From: Cyathus striatus
Lineage: Eukaryota > Basidiomycota > Agaricomycetes > Agaricales > Nidulariaceae
DNA: 64,000 nucleotides
Reading direction: 5' to 3'
Assembly (NCBI GenBank): GCA_025738555.1
Contig: JAOVFP010000012.1
Location: 2,790,001-2,854,000, forward strand
Shown: one piece after another, positions 46,549 through 56,591 of the stretch
How the letters are laid out: the number at the start of each line of letters is the position of its first letter
How positions within the stretch are numbered: the first letter of the stretch is position 1
Position numbers and translations under genes: made by a program
Notes under the pieces: generated by a model
Databases searched by the model: none
Seen by the model: only the letters and a program-made list of their open reading frames with translations
What the model was told of the DNA's origin: nothing

Positions 46549-47700
46549 TAGGGACTAACACGGGTTAGCATATTCCGGGTGCTAACCCGAAATTACATCA
46601 CCCGTGTGGGTTAGCATCCACCCGGGTGATGAACGGGTGTCACCCACGGGTGAAGGGGGATACGTGGGTGAAAAATATGAATTTTAAACTCAGCCAACCT
46701 GTTCTCCTACCTATGCAAAACTTTCATTTCACGTTGTATCAGTGGACTGATAGTTTCTATATATTGCAGTGTATATTAGTGTACTTATACCTATGCAGAT
46801 GTTTCATTGTATGATGTATTAGAATGAACTTTGGATGGTATTTTGGTATTTAATTAATAAATTTGATGGGGAATACAATTATGAAGTAATTGACTTCAAA
46901 TTAATTAGCGAGCACACTACGTAATTAGGTACAGTATACAACTGTCATGCGTCACATGTGACAGAAAACATGATGTCTTCATAACTCTTTTCTCCCTCCT
47001 CTAATTTTTACAAAATTTGTATGGGGATATAGCAAAGTACTTTATGAATGTTACTGCAAAATATTTAATACATTTGATGGAGGGAAGCTGGTCAAATATG
47101 CAAAATGGTGGATGGGAATGGATTTTGATCAGCATACATGGCGTGACAGTCAATTATTTATTGCGAAGCCATTCAAAATTAGTAGTGCCGAAGTCCTGGA
47201 TCAGTTTATAAATAAAGTTTTGATGTCATGCAAGATGGTGAATATCACACAATCTGTAATTCTATAAAGATATGTAATAGAAAATATAAATTATTGCTTG
47301 TCTTCAACAACTGTATACTTTAAGAGTGATTATTCCTGATTTTTTACGGTGATACAAGCTACAGAATTTTTGAAATTCACTAAATTATCCAACCCCCCCA
47401 TTTTATTTTGCATATAGTCCATAGGAGTGTGAGTATTTTGAATAGCTAATTCATGGAACATATTTACAGCATGCTATTCCTTACTATTCAAAAAGAATTG
47501 GTGTAATAGGTGTAGATTTAGGATCAGGAGAAGCAAAATGAGAAAGATTGTCATGGGACACAATGGCTGTAGGGTCTAAACAGGGTTCAAGGAATGGGTG
47601 AGTGCAGGTACCCGCAGGTATGCGTGCACCCGACCCGAATTTGCTAGTCACCTGCAGGTGCCACCTGCGTAAGGCCCGGGTCCACCCGTGTTAGACCCTA
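46549..47700. mobile_element. Non-autonomous hAT-like element
   Basis: 1152 bp with terminal repeats TAGGGACTAACACGGGT (left) and TAGGGTCTAACACGGGT (right, reverse complement), flanked by the 8-bp duplication TATAGTAG (46541-46548 and 47701-47708). The YAGGG-type start and 8-bp duplication fit the hAT superfamily. Subterminal regions are rich in ACCCGGGT, CACCCGTG and ACCTGCAGGT motifs, likely transposase-binding sites. The interior is AT-rich without a transposase ORF. It splits one 63-bp unit of foldback 2. Confidence 0.85.
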
Positions 47701-47963
47701 TATAGTAGTAATGTACACTAAAAACTAACCAATGATTGCATATGATCACCATTTGTAATAGGATTACAATAGTAATATACACTTCAAATTATCAATGATT
47801 GCATATGATCACCATTTATAATAGGCCTACAGTAGTAATATACACTTTAAAGTAATCAATGATTGCATATGATTACCTTATTATAATAGGCATATTGTTG
47901 TTACATTAGAAACAGGCAATCATAAAACACTACATTTTTATGATCATATTGGCTAACACCACT

Positions 47964-49688
47964 CGACCTTCATCAGTTGGACGTAACTGCTGTGCGAGAT
48001 CAATTGAGTGCTGAAGTATGTATACTGAATTTGTTCTTTATCCATATACTAACAGTCTGCTAGCATGTCCATGTTGCTTTGGCTTTTCAAAGCCAATCTG
48101 CCAGTCGGTCCCAGGGATGTGCTGCAGGCATGGTAAGTCCTCAGCTGTATACACTGCCTGCCCTAACAGCTTTGTTGGTAGTGCACCTACAACCTGGCAC
48201 AAGAGTGAGAACTACCTGGACCCCACTCTGTAGCATGGCCACCAAATGGGAATGCAGAGGAAGAGAATCACAATGGCAATGAGGGGTCTCATGATGTGGA
48301 TGACGTGGAGAACAATGGTGATGCACCTTACCAAGTATGTGGCTCTTATCCCATAACTATCCTTTGTAGCTTTCTAATTAATTTTTTTATCTCTAGAAGC
48401 GAAATTATCGAGCTGACCAGCGTTTTGCAGAGGTATGTCTCCCATTCATTTCTTATTTCATAGCTCATGTCCACATGGTAGTGTCCTCATTGGGAGGAGG
48501 AGGAGGACCACCAGTCAATTGTTCAACCCTCTTCCCAAGAAGGGTCTGTTAGTGATGATGACATAGAGGATTACCTTGTCCCTCCAGTGAGCCAGTCAAG
48601 TCTTATCTGGCTAAAAGACCAACCATTGGAATTTCAGGACCTTTTGAAGGCAGGTATACAGCGCTACTCTTGAGCTGCCCTTTCAACAACATTCTATCCA
48701 AAGATCGATTCAAACTATACTCTGATTTGAATTTTTTTACTTCAAATTGCGGAACAGAAGGGCTGGGATGATCTTGCTTATCAACTATGTACTAACTTTA
48801 ATATCGGTAATGAGGGTGCTAAAGTAGTAAGTTATTATTCTATTACAGTGTTGACTTGTAGTCTGATATGCTATTTGTGTTAAGCTTCACCATCGCTTAG
48901 GGATTCTATGCAGCAAATCCAAGCATGTTGTTTCCCCAATTGTTGGGCCATACTATGGGATTGATGCTAAACATACTGTTGATGAATGAAGATCTCATGT
49001 ACTGGCTCTTATTAATGATGGGGACTATGTCTATCCAAGAACACCAGTGTGCAATTTAGATTGATTTGTATACTTTCTCATTGTTCATGTGTATTGTAGG
49101 CTGGGAATATTATCAAGAAGGAACCATATCAACATCCATGCATAATTGCTGGTCTTCAAAATTACATTTTCATGAGCACACGTCAGAAGGATGCACTCAC
49201 TGTTAAGCATGCAAAGGTATTCAAGTCTTCCTATAACCGGAAGCCAGAAGAACTTGAGGTTACCATTTCTATGGTTGCAATGATTGCAACTGCTGTAAGT
49301 TCCTTGCATATAGTTACTGTTATAGTATTACTTAACTGATATTGTACATTTAGATTCACTCTACACTTTCTGATTGGCAAAGTGGTGAGAAGCGAACTTC
49401 TGAATTTAATGCAGATATGCTTGAAGACATATACATTGGCCATGTGACATCTCTTAAGAAAATTCATGATATGAGTTTGACAAAGTACCATGTCATGATG
49501 TATAAGATATTCTCATTATGCAGGTATGTTTTCTAGTTAAATTTGTTGTATATTAAAACACTGACACTTATATATGCAGAACTGAGACAATGTCAGGCAA
49601 TGATGTTTTCTCAAAGGTACAGAAAACATTGGATTTTGATGGAATGAGTGATGTTTCTGATGTGGAATTGGATGATGGTGTGGTATAA
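47964..49688 (+). pseudogene. DUF6532-like protein gene, 5' end uncertain
   Basis: Exons on the plus strand: a start region at about 47964-48110, an acidic exon with ENHNGNEGSHDVDDVENNGD (48255-48330), KRNYRADQRFAE, an acidic exon with EGSVSDDDIEDYLVPPVSQS (48540), then GWDDLAYQLCTNFNIGNEGA (48765) and KHVVSPIVGPYYGIDAKHTV (48917). The best block reads AGNIIKKEPYQHPCIIAGLQ, then PEELEVTISMVAMIATA, HSTLSDWQSGE and EDIYIGHVTSLKKIHDMS (49100-49480), in the order typical of the Agaricomycete DUF6532 domain. The ending is SDVSDVELDDGVV with stop at 49686-49688. A TGA after TVDE (near 48987) is one C-to-T from CGA. The 5' end abuts foldback 2. Function unknown; such proteins are very numerous in mushroom genomes. 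Confidence 0.6.
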
Positions 49689-50705
49689 TAGATATTCATG
49701 ATATTGCTTAGACATTAGATTTAATATAAACTTGTTGAAAATGTTAAATATTATGTCAGGTATTCAATATCAGAAGTAATATTTAATTTATTATATGCCA
49801 TTGAGGTTACTTTAATTATGTATTCTAGTGCTATAATCATATATTCTAATGTTTTAATTATGTGTTCTAGTAGTATAATTATATATTCTAATGCTTTAAT
49901 TATGTGTTTTAGTAGTATAAATATATGTTCTAATGTTTTAGTTATACATTCTAGTAGTAAATTATGTGTTCTAGTAATAAATTATGTGTTCTATTAGTAT
50001 AATTATATATTCCTTTTAAAGTACTTAAAGCAATGATACATTTTAAAACTAATATGCAATAATTAGTAACTAAATTTTAATTTCAGCCATCAGAATTGAT
50101 CACAAATATGTATAATTATGTAGGTAAAGTAGTGTAATTATATAAGGTATGCAGTGTAATTATATCTACTTACAAAGTAATTCAAGCTGTTGCTTATCTT
50201 GTGTTGTATAATTAGGATGAATTAGTATTATTTAGTATGATTTAGAGATAATTATTTCTATTGAAATTGCACCCAAGTTGTAATTATGCAAGATTAGCAT
50301 AATTATGGTAATTCTTATAATTACTACTAATTAGTTGGATTTATTATAATGAAGACTAATAATATGTAGCTAGCTATTAATTTTGATGAAGTATGTCTAA
50401 TTCAACTAAATTATAGATCTCAAGTTTTCCTGATGCTAACATGTATGTTTTACTGATACCAATACTCATGTTAATATCTTAAACAGTTCCTGTATGTATG
50501 AATATATCTGAACCCGGTGTTAATTCAGAACATTGTATCTTTGAGATTGCTAATACCTCTGAGTCATCGCCCTCATAAATTGAACATTAACAATACCAGC
50601 ACGCTTCTTCAACAAACCTGTACTCTGGAATGAATGCCCTAATCTATGATCTCTTTTGATATTGTTCAGCCTTGGTTTGTCTGCTGTTTATGATAGAGAT
50701 GCCTT
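49689..50705. repeat. AT-rich region with degenerate TTAATTATGTGTTCTAGTAG repeats
   Basis: 49795-50020 has about eight loose copies of a ~28-bp TAATTATGTGTTCTAGTAGTA unit; 50060-50400 has more scattered TATAATTAT motifs. No gene was recognised. Confidence 0.55.
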
Positions 50706-51128
50706 TACATGAGTATGTTTTCAGTTCTTCTGTCAGAATCTAAATTTAACAAAAATTATAGACCTTGGAAAGAGCATTCAAAACACATGAACCATTTTCA
50801 AATCTACTCTCTCCAATCTATAACACCATCAGGAAGATACAGTCGTCACAATTACCCTTTCTGGGATCTGACATGGCAACAGAAGTTGCTCTAGGATATC
50901 ACTTCACGTTTCTTTTTGCAACTTGAATTCTGTTCTTTCGTTGAAGGTATCTAGTGGCATAATGACTGTAGAACATTGATATAGAAGTTGTATGTGCCCC
51001 CCGGTGACATCATGAGGAGATTGCAGACATTTTGAAAAGCACTGGTAGAACAATCTGGAAAGATTATGATAACTGTTTTGCCCACATCTTGGAAGAATAT
51101 GCTGGAACAGAGAGTAGCGATGTATTAA
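50706..51128 (+). pseudogene. 3' end of an unidentified gene, paralogue of 7627-7950
   Basis: Decayed coding-like sequence (SKFNKNYRPWKEHSKHMNHF, then FLQLEFCSFVEG) ending in TAA at 51126-51128 in GCGATGTATTAATACATGAG. This aligns with GTGACGCATTAATACATGAG at the end of the minus-strand gene at 7627. It lies tail-to-tail with the second kinesin copy. Family unknown. Confidence 0.35.
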
Positions 51129-51139
51129 TACATGAGTTC

Positions 51140-53110
51140 CTAAATATCAGTGACTACATACAAACATACTAGAATTACTTTTCTGATTGAAGCCAGATCC
51201 ACATGAATAATAAAAAGCAACAACAAAAACAAATTTGAGATGGATGGTCTAATAGTAAGTGAAATATTCTCCTTATCACCTGGCACCTTCCTCACACGAT
51301 TCAGCGGGGTCCCAGGACCAATACCCAGCTGATTTATTCTAAATATAGACGATGGGGGAAAAATACCATCTTCCACCTCCAAGATAGAATCAAAGATCAT
51401 CTCCCCATCAAGCCATTCTAGTTAGCAGTCTGGCAGACTAGGCTGAGCAGGGAACAGTGAGATCACAAGTCGCATGTGGGAGCATTCCATAGGCATAGAA
51501 GCAGTCGGAAGCATGGGAGAGGATGTAGGAATGATATCGTGTTCTTTCTCTTCTAACACTTTGCTCGTACTCACAGTTGCTGGACCTAGAAATGGATGTT
51601 GAGGGCAGGGAGTAACATTGTCTCATTTGCTGCCTCAGAGAAAGTGATGGCCTCTCCTCCAGGGATTAGCATCAGTGGCTGAAGCTTGGATGCAGGTGAG
51701 CGCCAACCCCCAGTTCCAGCAGTGCTCCTCAATCTCCAGCTGCTTCTTTGCCTATATACAAATCATTTAGCAGTGCGTGACAGTGAGAAGCAGCAGACAA
51801 GCCTTCTTTTGCAACTACTTAGCAACCTTCTCCACCCAATACTCCTTCTCCCTCTTCATAATGTCTTCATCAAACTTTTCCCCGTACCCCCAGTCAAAAT
51901 ACTCCTTGATCTTTTGCAATGGTTCACCCAGATTCTCTCAGAATGAGCTTTGGGAGCTACTTAATGCACACATCAAGACTGCCCATTGCCTTCATTTCGT
52001 CGATTTGCTATGGTGTCCCTTATCAGTAGAAGTTGATAATGGTATAGAAGAACTAAGGGAAGACGTATGTCATGAGCCGAAAAGCAATGATTACGAACAG
52101 GAGCATTAGCTTAATGTCCTTCCTATACTGCTCATTTAGCGCATCTGCATTGACAATCTCTTTCTTCTGCACATTGAGCTAAAGGTTTGATGTCAAAGAC
52201 TGTTACCCAGCAAACAAAGATAGATAAAATGTACGTGGGCTCCTTTGACCCTCTTAGCAAGCACTAAGAGCAGCATGCTCATGTTCTCAGTAACAGCGGA
52301 GGGATCAGGGTTGATTGTACAGATCACACTCATATGTAGTTATACCTGCATTATCAGACAACGAGGGTTTCAGAATACGTGTAAGCTTTGAGTAGGGTGC
52401 ATGATCTCTGCATTAGGTCTATCAGCAGGCACAGTGACAGTTAGCTAGGTAAAACATATGTTTTCCCCCAGCAGCATTGTTATGTCGAGTCCCAATGACA
52501 GTTTCTAGAGTTAACAAACCACACATCGTCAGTTCGCTACAAGCAACTACAAGACCAAGAACTTATCTAGAATTAACATGCTTTCCCTCCTTCATTCATT
52601 CCTTATCAGTAGCAGCTTTCTCCAATCCAGCTAGATCAATAAGACTCTATGAATCACCTGTCAGTATCTATCTCATACCACAAAGCAGAAAAGACAGGCA
52701 AAACAGAAGTTCGCACACTCCTCCCACACCTAGCCTGTAACCTAGCTCCACCAAGCCCCAGGGTATGCTGTACTCCCTATGCAGAACAGGCCTATGCCTC
52801 CCACTAGGCGGCACAAGCATAGCAAGCCTCTCCTCCTCCCCTCCTCCTGACTCTCAATAACAACCCGGAGAGCTCACAGTCCTCCTATTCCCACTCCCCC
52901 TCTTCAAAATACCATACTCATGCACACCAGAGAGACTAGTGACAACTTCCTCGCGGAGAGGAACTAGGGTGATATCGTTTCCTGTCACTTGGATTTATAT
53001 AGGACTTACAGAGACAACCCCTTCATTGAGCACGAGCTCCATGGTGGACTGGTGGAAGTTATGTGCGTTGAAGGTGGGAGAGAACCTAGTGGAAATATGG
53101 TAGTTGGTAG
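51140..53110 (-). pseudogene. Second decayed kinesin copy, lacking the P-loop part
   Basis: Inverted paralogue of 5230-7600. On the minus strand, VTGNDITLVPLREEVVTSLS (about 52930-52990) matches the first copy's GTGNDIILVPLHEGVVASLA. Then come PPSGRH, an LAGLE-like switch II remnant (near 52620), coiled-coil remnants, and near the end FDSILEVEDGIFPPSS and RKVPGDKENIS (51250-51400). Similarity continues into the 3' untranslated region (GTGGATCTGG; CTGATATTTAGGA). The segment with the P-loop and neck is gone, and many frames are broken. Just upstream, MELVLNEGVVS is not kinesin-like. A non-functional relic. Confidence 0.72.
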
Positions 53111-53204
53111 CTGATCTGCCTGATAATGAGACTAGAGGTACACAAGCAAGCACAAAACATAGACCTCCAACTTGACTTCACTTGATCCCACATCTTCCTC
53201 AGTC
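53111..53204. other. Spacer ending in the left target duplication of KDZ element C
   Basis: The last eight bases, CCTCAGTC (53197-53204), are repeated at 63147-63154 on the other side of element C. Confidence 0.75.
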
Positions 53205-53227
53205 AAGCTCTTTGCACTCCCCCCCCC

Positions 53228-53520
53228 CTTACATGTGAATTTCACATGAATTTCATGTGAATTTCACATGAATTTCATGTGAATTAGTGAAGTTCATGTG
53301 AACTTTTTACCCACTATTTTTTTAATTTTTGGGTGATAATGCCACAAATTATTTCATGTGAATTTCACATAAATTTCACATGAACTTCATCTATTCACAT
53401 GAATTTCAGGTGAAAGATTCACCTAATATTCATGTGAATTTTCACATTCTGGATTCACGTTCACTCTAAATGTATGTGAAATTCATGTGTAATTCACATG
53501 AAGTGTGAATGGAATATTAC
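53228..53520. repeat. Left subterminal palindromic repeats of element C
   Basis: Alternating ATGTGAATTTCACATGAATT motifs able to form hairpins; a matching set lies at 62830-63115. Probable transposase-binding region. Confidence 0.75.
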
Positions 53521-53545
53521 TCTTACTATATATAGTATAGCATAT

Positions 53546-53650
53546 AAAAAAAAAAAAGTGTTCACACTGGTGTTCGAACACTCACCCTCACAAAACCAGC
53601 CATGTATTTCCCACAACCAGCACACTAAACTGCTATGCCATATGACTTTA
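53546..53650 (-). other. tRNA-like / SINE-like sequence
   Basis: On the minus strand an A-box-like TGGCATAGCAGTTTAGTGTG is followed about 40 nt later by a B-box-like GTGTTCGAACACC, and then a run of eleven T (a pol III terminator) at 53548-53558. The acceptor stem does not pair, so it is not a working tRNA gene. A tRNA-derived SINE head is possible. Confidence 0.3.
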
Positions 53651-53859
53651 TTTCTCTGAGGTACTATATGCTATATAGTCACCCTATACACTCTACCCGC
53701 CAATTTTTTTGTGCAACATCAAATAACTTCCCATGTGTTCGCTTTCATACCACGCATCTGCCACTGTCCTTCCACCACCACCACCACCACCATTCTGCTT
53801 GCCCCCCTCCCTCCATTTAACTCCATGTGATAGAGTGCCATTTCACACTTGGTAAGTTT

Positions 53860-54470
53860 ATTCACATTGCAGATGATCGATATCAATGGATATCAATGAG
53901 TACTGACCACTGTTTCTTCAGGATCAATTCCTTTCTCCCTCACCGCTGTCAACTCTCACTGTTGTCAATCCACCTGCATTCGTCAGCAGTCGCTTTTTGG
54001 TAAGTTTTTTTTTAGTACATATCGATATCCACACAACTGACAGTTTCTTATCGATTACAGCCCCCACTCTCACACACGTGCTTCATATCGATGTGGCAAT
54101 ATTGTGTTTGACACGTCGACCCACCTACATTCATTGGCACTCGCTTGCAGGTGAGTTTTTTTAGCTTGTATGTATATCCACACAACTAACAGTTTCTTAT
54201 TGATTACAGCCCCCACTCCCACATGCATGCTTCATATAGATATGGCAACATTGCGTTTGACACGTCGACCCACCTGCATTCATCGGTGCTCTCTTGCAGG
54301 TAAGTTTTTTTTAGCGCATATTTATATCTACACTATCTACACAACTAACACTTCCTTATTGATTACAGCCCCCACACACGTGCTTCATATCAATATGGCA
54401 ACATTGCATTCGACATGGCAAGATACATGTGTCGTCAACATACCAAGCTGCATCAATATGCACAGGATCA
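53860..54470. repeat. ~150-bp tandem repeat with built-in splice-like signals
   Basis: Three to four units, each with CAGCCCCCACTC, ACACGTGCTTCATAT, GACACGTCGACCCACCTGCA, TTGCAGGTAAGTTTTTT and TTATTGATTACAG. Each unit thus contains a GTAAGT-like and a TTACAG-like site. Confidence 0.65.
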
Positions 54471-55230
54471 TCTTCCCCACCTTGATTTCCCTTGATTTCG
54501 CCATCTGATAGGGGGGATAATGTATTTGAATGTGTTTAGTGGGTCACAGGGTAGTTTAGCATGGTATGTCTCCCTCCCTCCCCCTCCCCCTCCCCCTCCC
54601 CCTCCCCCTCCCCATGCTAACCCTGTATAAAGCTTCATGGGTGGCAACACATTCTACCACTCTTTTCAACGTCAAACCACAACACCCCCCCTCTCAATGT
54701 CTGCCCCTTTCAGCCCCAGCGTCAACATGAAGCACCGACACTGTGTTACCACCCCCTTCAACCTCAACATTCCTCTCCTCAAGTCCTTCCCAGTTGTTGA
54801 TGTGATGCACTAAGCCCTCAAGGTCCTCACCCCCTTCTCTGCCTTCCAGCACTGCATTCCTCCTTTTGGTGCCATCTCAGGTGGTCCCAGCACCAACATG
54901 AAATGTCGTTGACACCGCGTTACCACCCTCACCTCGACCTTTCCACGCCCACTCCAACTCCCCAACCCCAACATTCCCCTCCCAAAGTCCCCGCAGGTCA
55001 TCGACACAATCCACCAAGCCCCCAACACCTTCAGCCCCCCCTTGTTACCGCAATGGTGTCCATCCACCATCACCATCTCCACTATCCAGCACTGTCCTCG
55101 TCCCCTGTTGACTAATCGATGCCATGTTATTGATCGTCTCTTCTTTCTCACAGGAGCATCTCGCGTTGCGCGGCACATTGCAGATGTTGGGTAGACCAGG
55201 TGGGACTTTGGGCAGAGATGGTGGATGAAG
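54471..55230 (+). other. CT-microsatellite, TATA-like site and possible decayed ORF
   Basis: (CCCTCC)n at 54565-54613. TATAAAG at 54626 lies about 70 bp before an ATG at 54697 that opens MSAPFSPSVNMKHRHCVTTP and continues with one in-frame TAA through PFSALQHCIPPFGAISG. It may be a remnant gene start, but no family is recognised. Overlapping minus-strand ORFs look like composition artefacts. Confidence 0.3.
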
Positions 55231-56180
55231 GCGTGTGTGCACCATGCTAGGGAAGGTGGGGGATTCAAGGACGCTTGGGGCATCTGTGCGTGCATGCACT
55301 ATGGTGTGTTTGCATAGTGCTAGGGAAGAGGGGACGATTCGAGATTCAAGGACACTTGGCGTCTGCATAGTGCTAGGGGAGGGCGGAAGATTTGAGGACA
55401 CTCGGGGCATCTGTGTGTGCATACATCTTGTTTTCCCACCTCTTCTCCTGCTCATGCATCTTCCACCAGTCCTCAACAAAGTCAACGTGCAATGTTCTTC
55501 ACACCATCTCCCTGTCCACACTAGTGTCCCTAACCCCCCTTCTTCTTCGTACCCTCCAGCCTTTCCCTTCGCGTTGACGGCAGTGGCGGTGCATCAATGG
55601 CCCCGCCCCCCCCAGCCAGCCTCTCTCCGGCCTCTTCCTCTATGTCCATCTTAGCACATGTGTATGTGGGTAATGAGTTGGAAGTGCAGCATTTGATGAA
55701 GTGAGTATTTTTCACTTTTTAATTGTCATAAATTAGTACTAATGTTCACTATGTGTAGTAAGTAGGAGTTACAGCATGTGCATGTAATGCTAGGGGGTTT
55801 GGAGATGCTATGGTATACATGTACTTGTGTAATAGGGGATTTGGAGACAGTGGATGAGAGTGTGTGTGCACCATGCTAGGGAGGGTGGGGGATATGAGGA
55901 TGCTTGGTGTGTCTGTGTGTTGGTGTGTGCGCCATGGCATGTATGCATAGTGCTAGGGGAGGAGGGATTTGAGATTCGAGGATGCTTGTGGTGTCCATGC
56001 ATGTGTGCACCTGCATAGTGCTAGGGGAGGGGGGATTCAAGATTCGAGGATGCTTGTGGTGTCCATGCATGTGTGCGCCTGCATAGTGCTAGGGGAGGGG
56101 GGATTCGAGATTCAAGGATGCTTGTAGCATCTGTGTGTGCGTGCGCCTGTGTAGTGCTAGAGGAGGGGAAGATTTAAGGA
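55231..56180. repeat. ~68-bp minisatellite, GTGCTAGGGGAGGGGGGATT type
   Basis: Ten or so imperfect units with CATAGTGCTAGGGGAGG, ATTCGAGGATGCTTG and GTGTCCATGCATGTGTGCGC. The best-preserved units are at 55950-56150. No gene. Confidence 0.65.
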
Positions 56181-56591
56181 TTAGGACACTTACAAAGGCT
56201 TGAGGATGCTTGGATGTGTGCACACGTGGTAGGGGGGGACTTGGGCACTTAGGTGCGTGTGTGATGCTTCTGAGTTGGCTGTGTATGTCATAGCTAAGTT
56301 TAGTGTAGTAGATATTATTAGTCTACCAATAGAATTGGTTTTCACAGAGAAGATTGTGCATGCTGTAGTTAAGTTTAGTGTAGATAATATTAGCTCACCA
56401 ATAGGATTACACCACATGTTAAGATAATTTTAGACAAGGTTAGGAAACATGTCATGTGTGTGTATGCATGGGACACAGGCCATGGGACACAAGATGTTGA
56501 GTTCATTGTGTCCCCCCCACTTAACTCTCAACCACTCAACCACCATCCCCTACTTCAACTTTGTTAAACTCTTACTCTGTTTTCAACAAAT
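56181..56591. promoter_or_regulatory. Upstream region of gene C
   Basis: Contains a direct repeat of AAGTTTAGTGTAGATAATATTAG type (56295-56400) and a poly-C tract at 56513-56519, about 70 bp before the ATG. Genes A and D also have a G/C homopolymer at a similar distance from their starts. No promoter motif is certain. Confidence 0.35.

Larger units (their letters stand above)
42182..47963. mobile_element. Foldback-type element 2, carrying two later insertions
   Basis: Ends are CATGAGTGTTAGCCAAT on the left and, read inward, AGTGGTGTTAGCCAAT on the right. Both continue TGATCATAAAAATG, clearly the same family as foldback 1. Arms are mirrored: a 63-bp repeat, a TACTAATTGGATATAGC segment (43486; reverse at 46421-46441), then GTCAC arrays. 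The AT-rich centre (44740-45480) is similar to 13830-14240 of foldback 1. The right arm is split by a hAT element and the left by a solo LTR. I find no matching target duplication (AGGAAGAG against CGACCTTC). No transposase gene. Confidence 0.72.
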
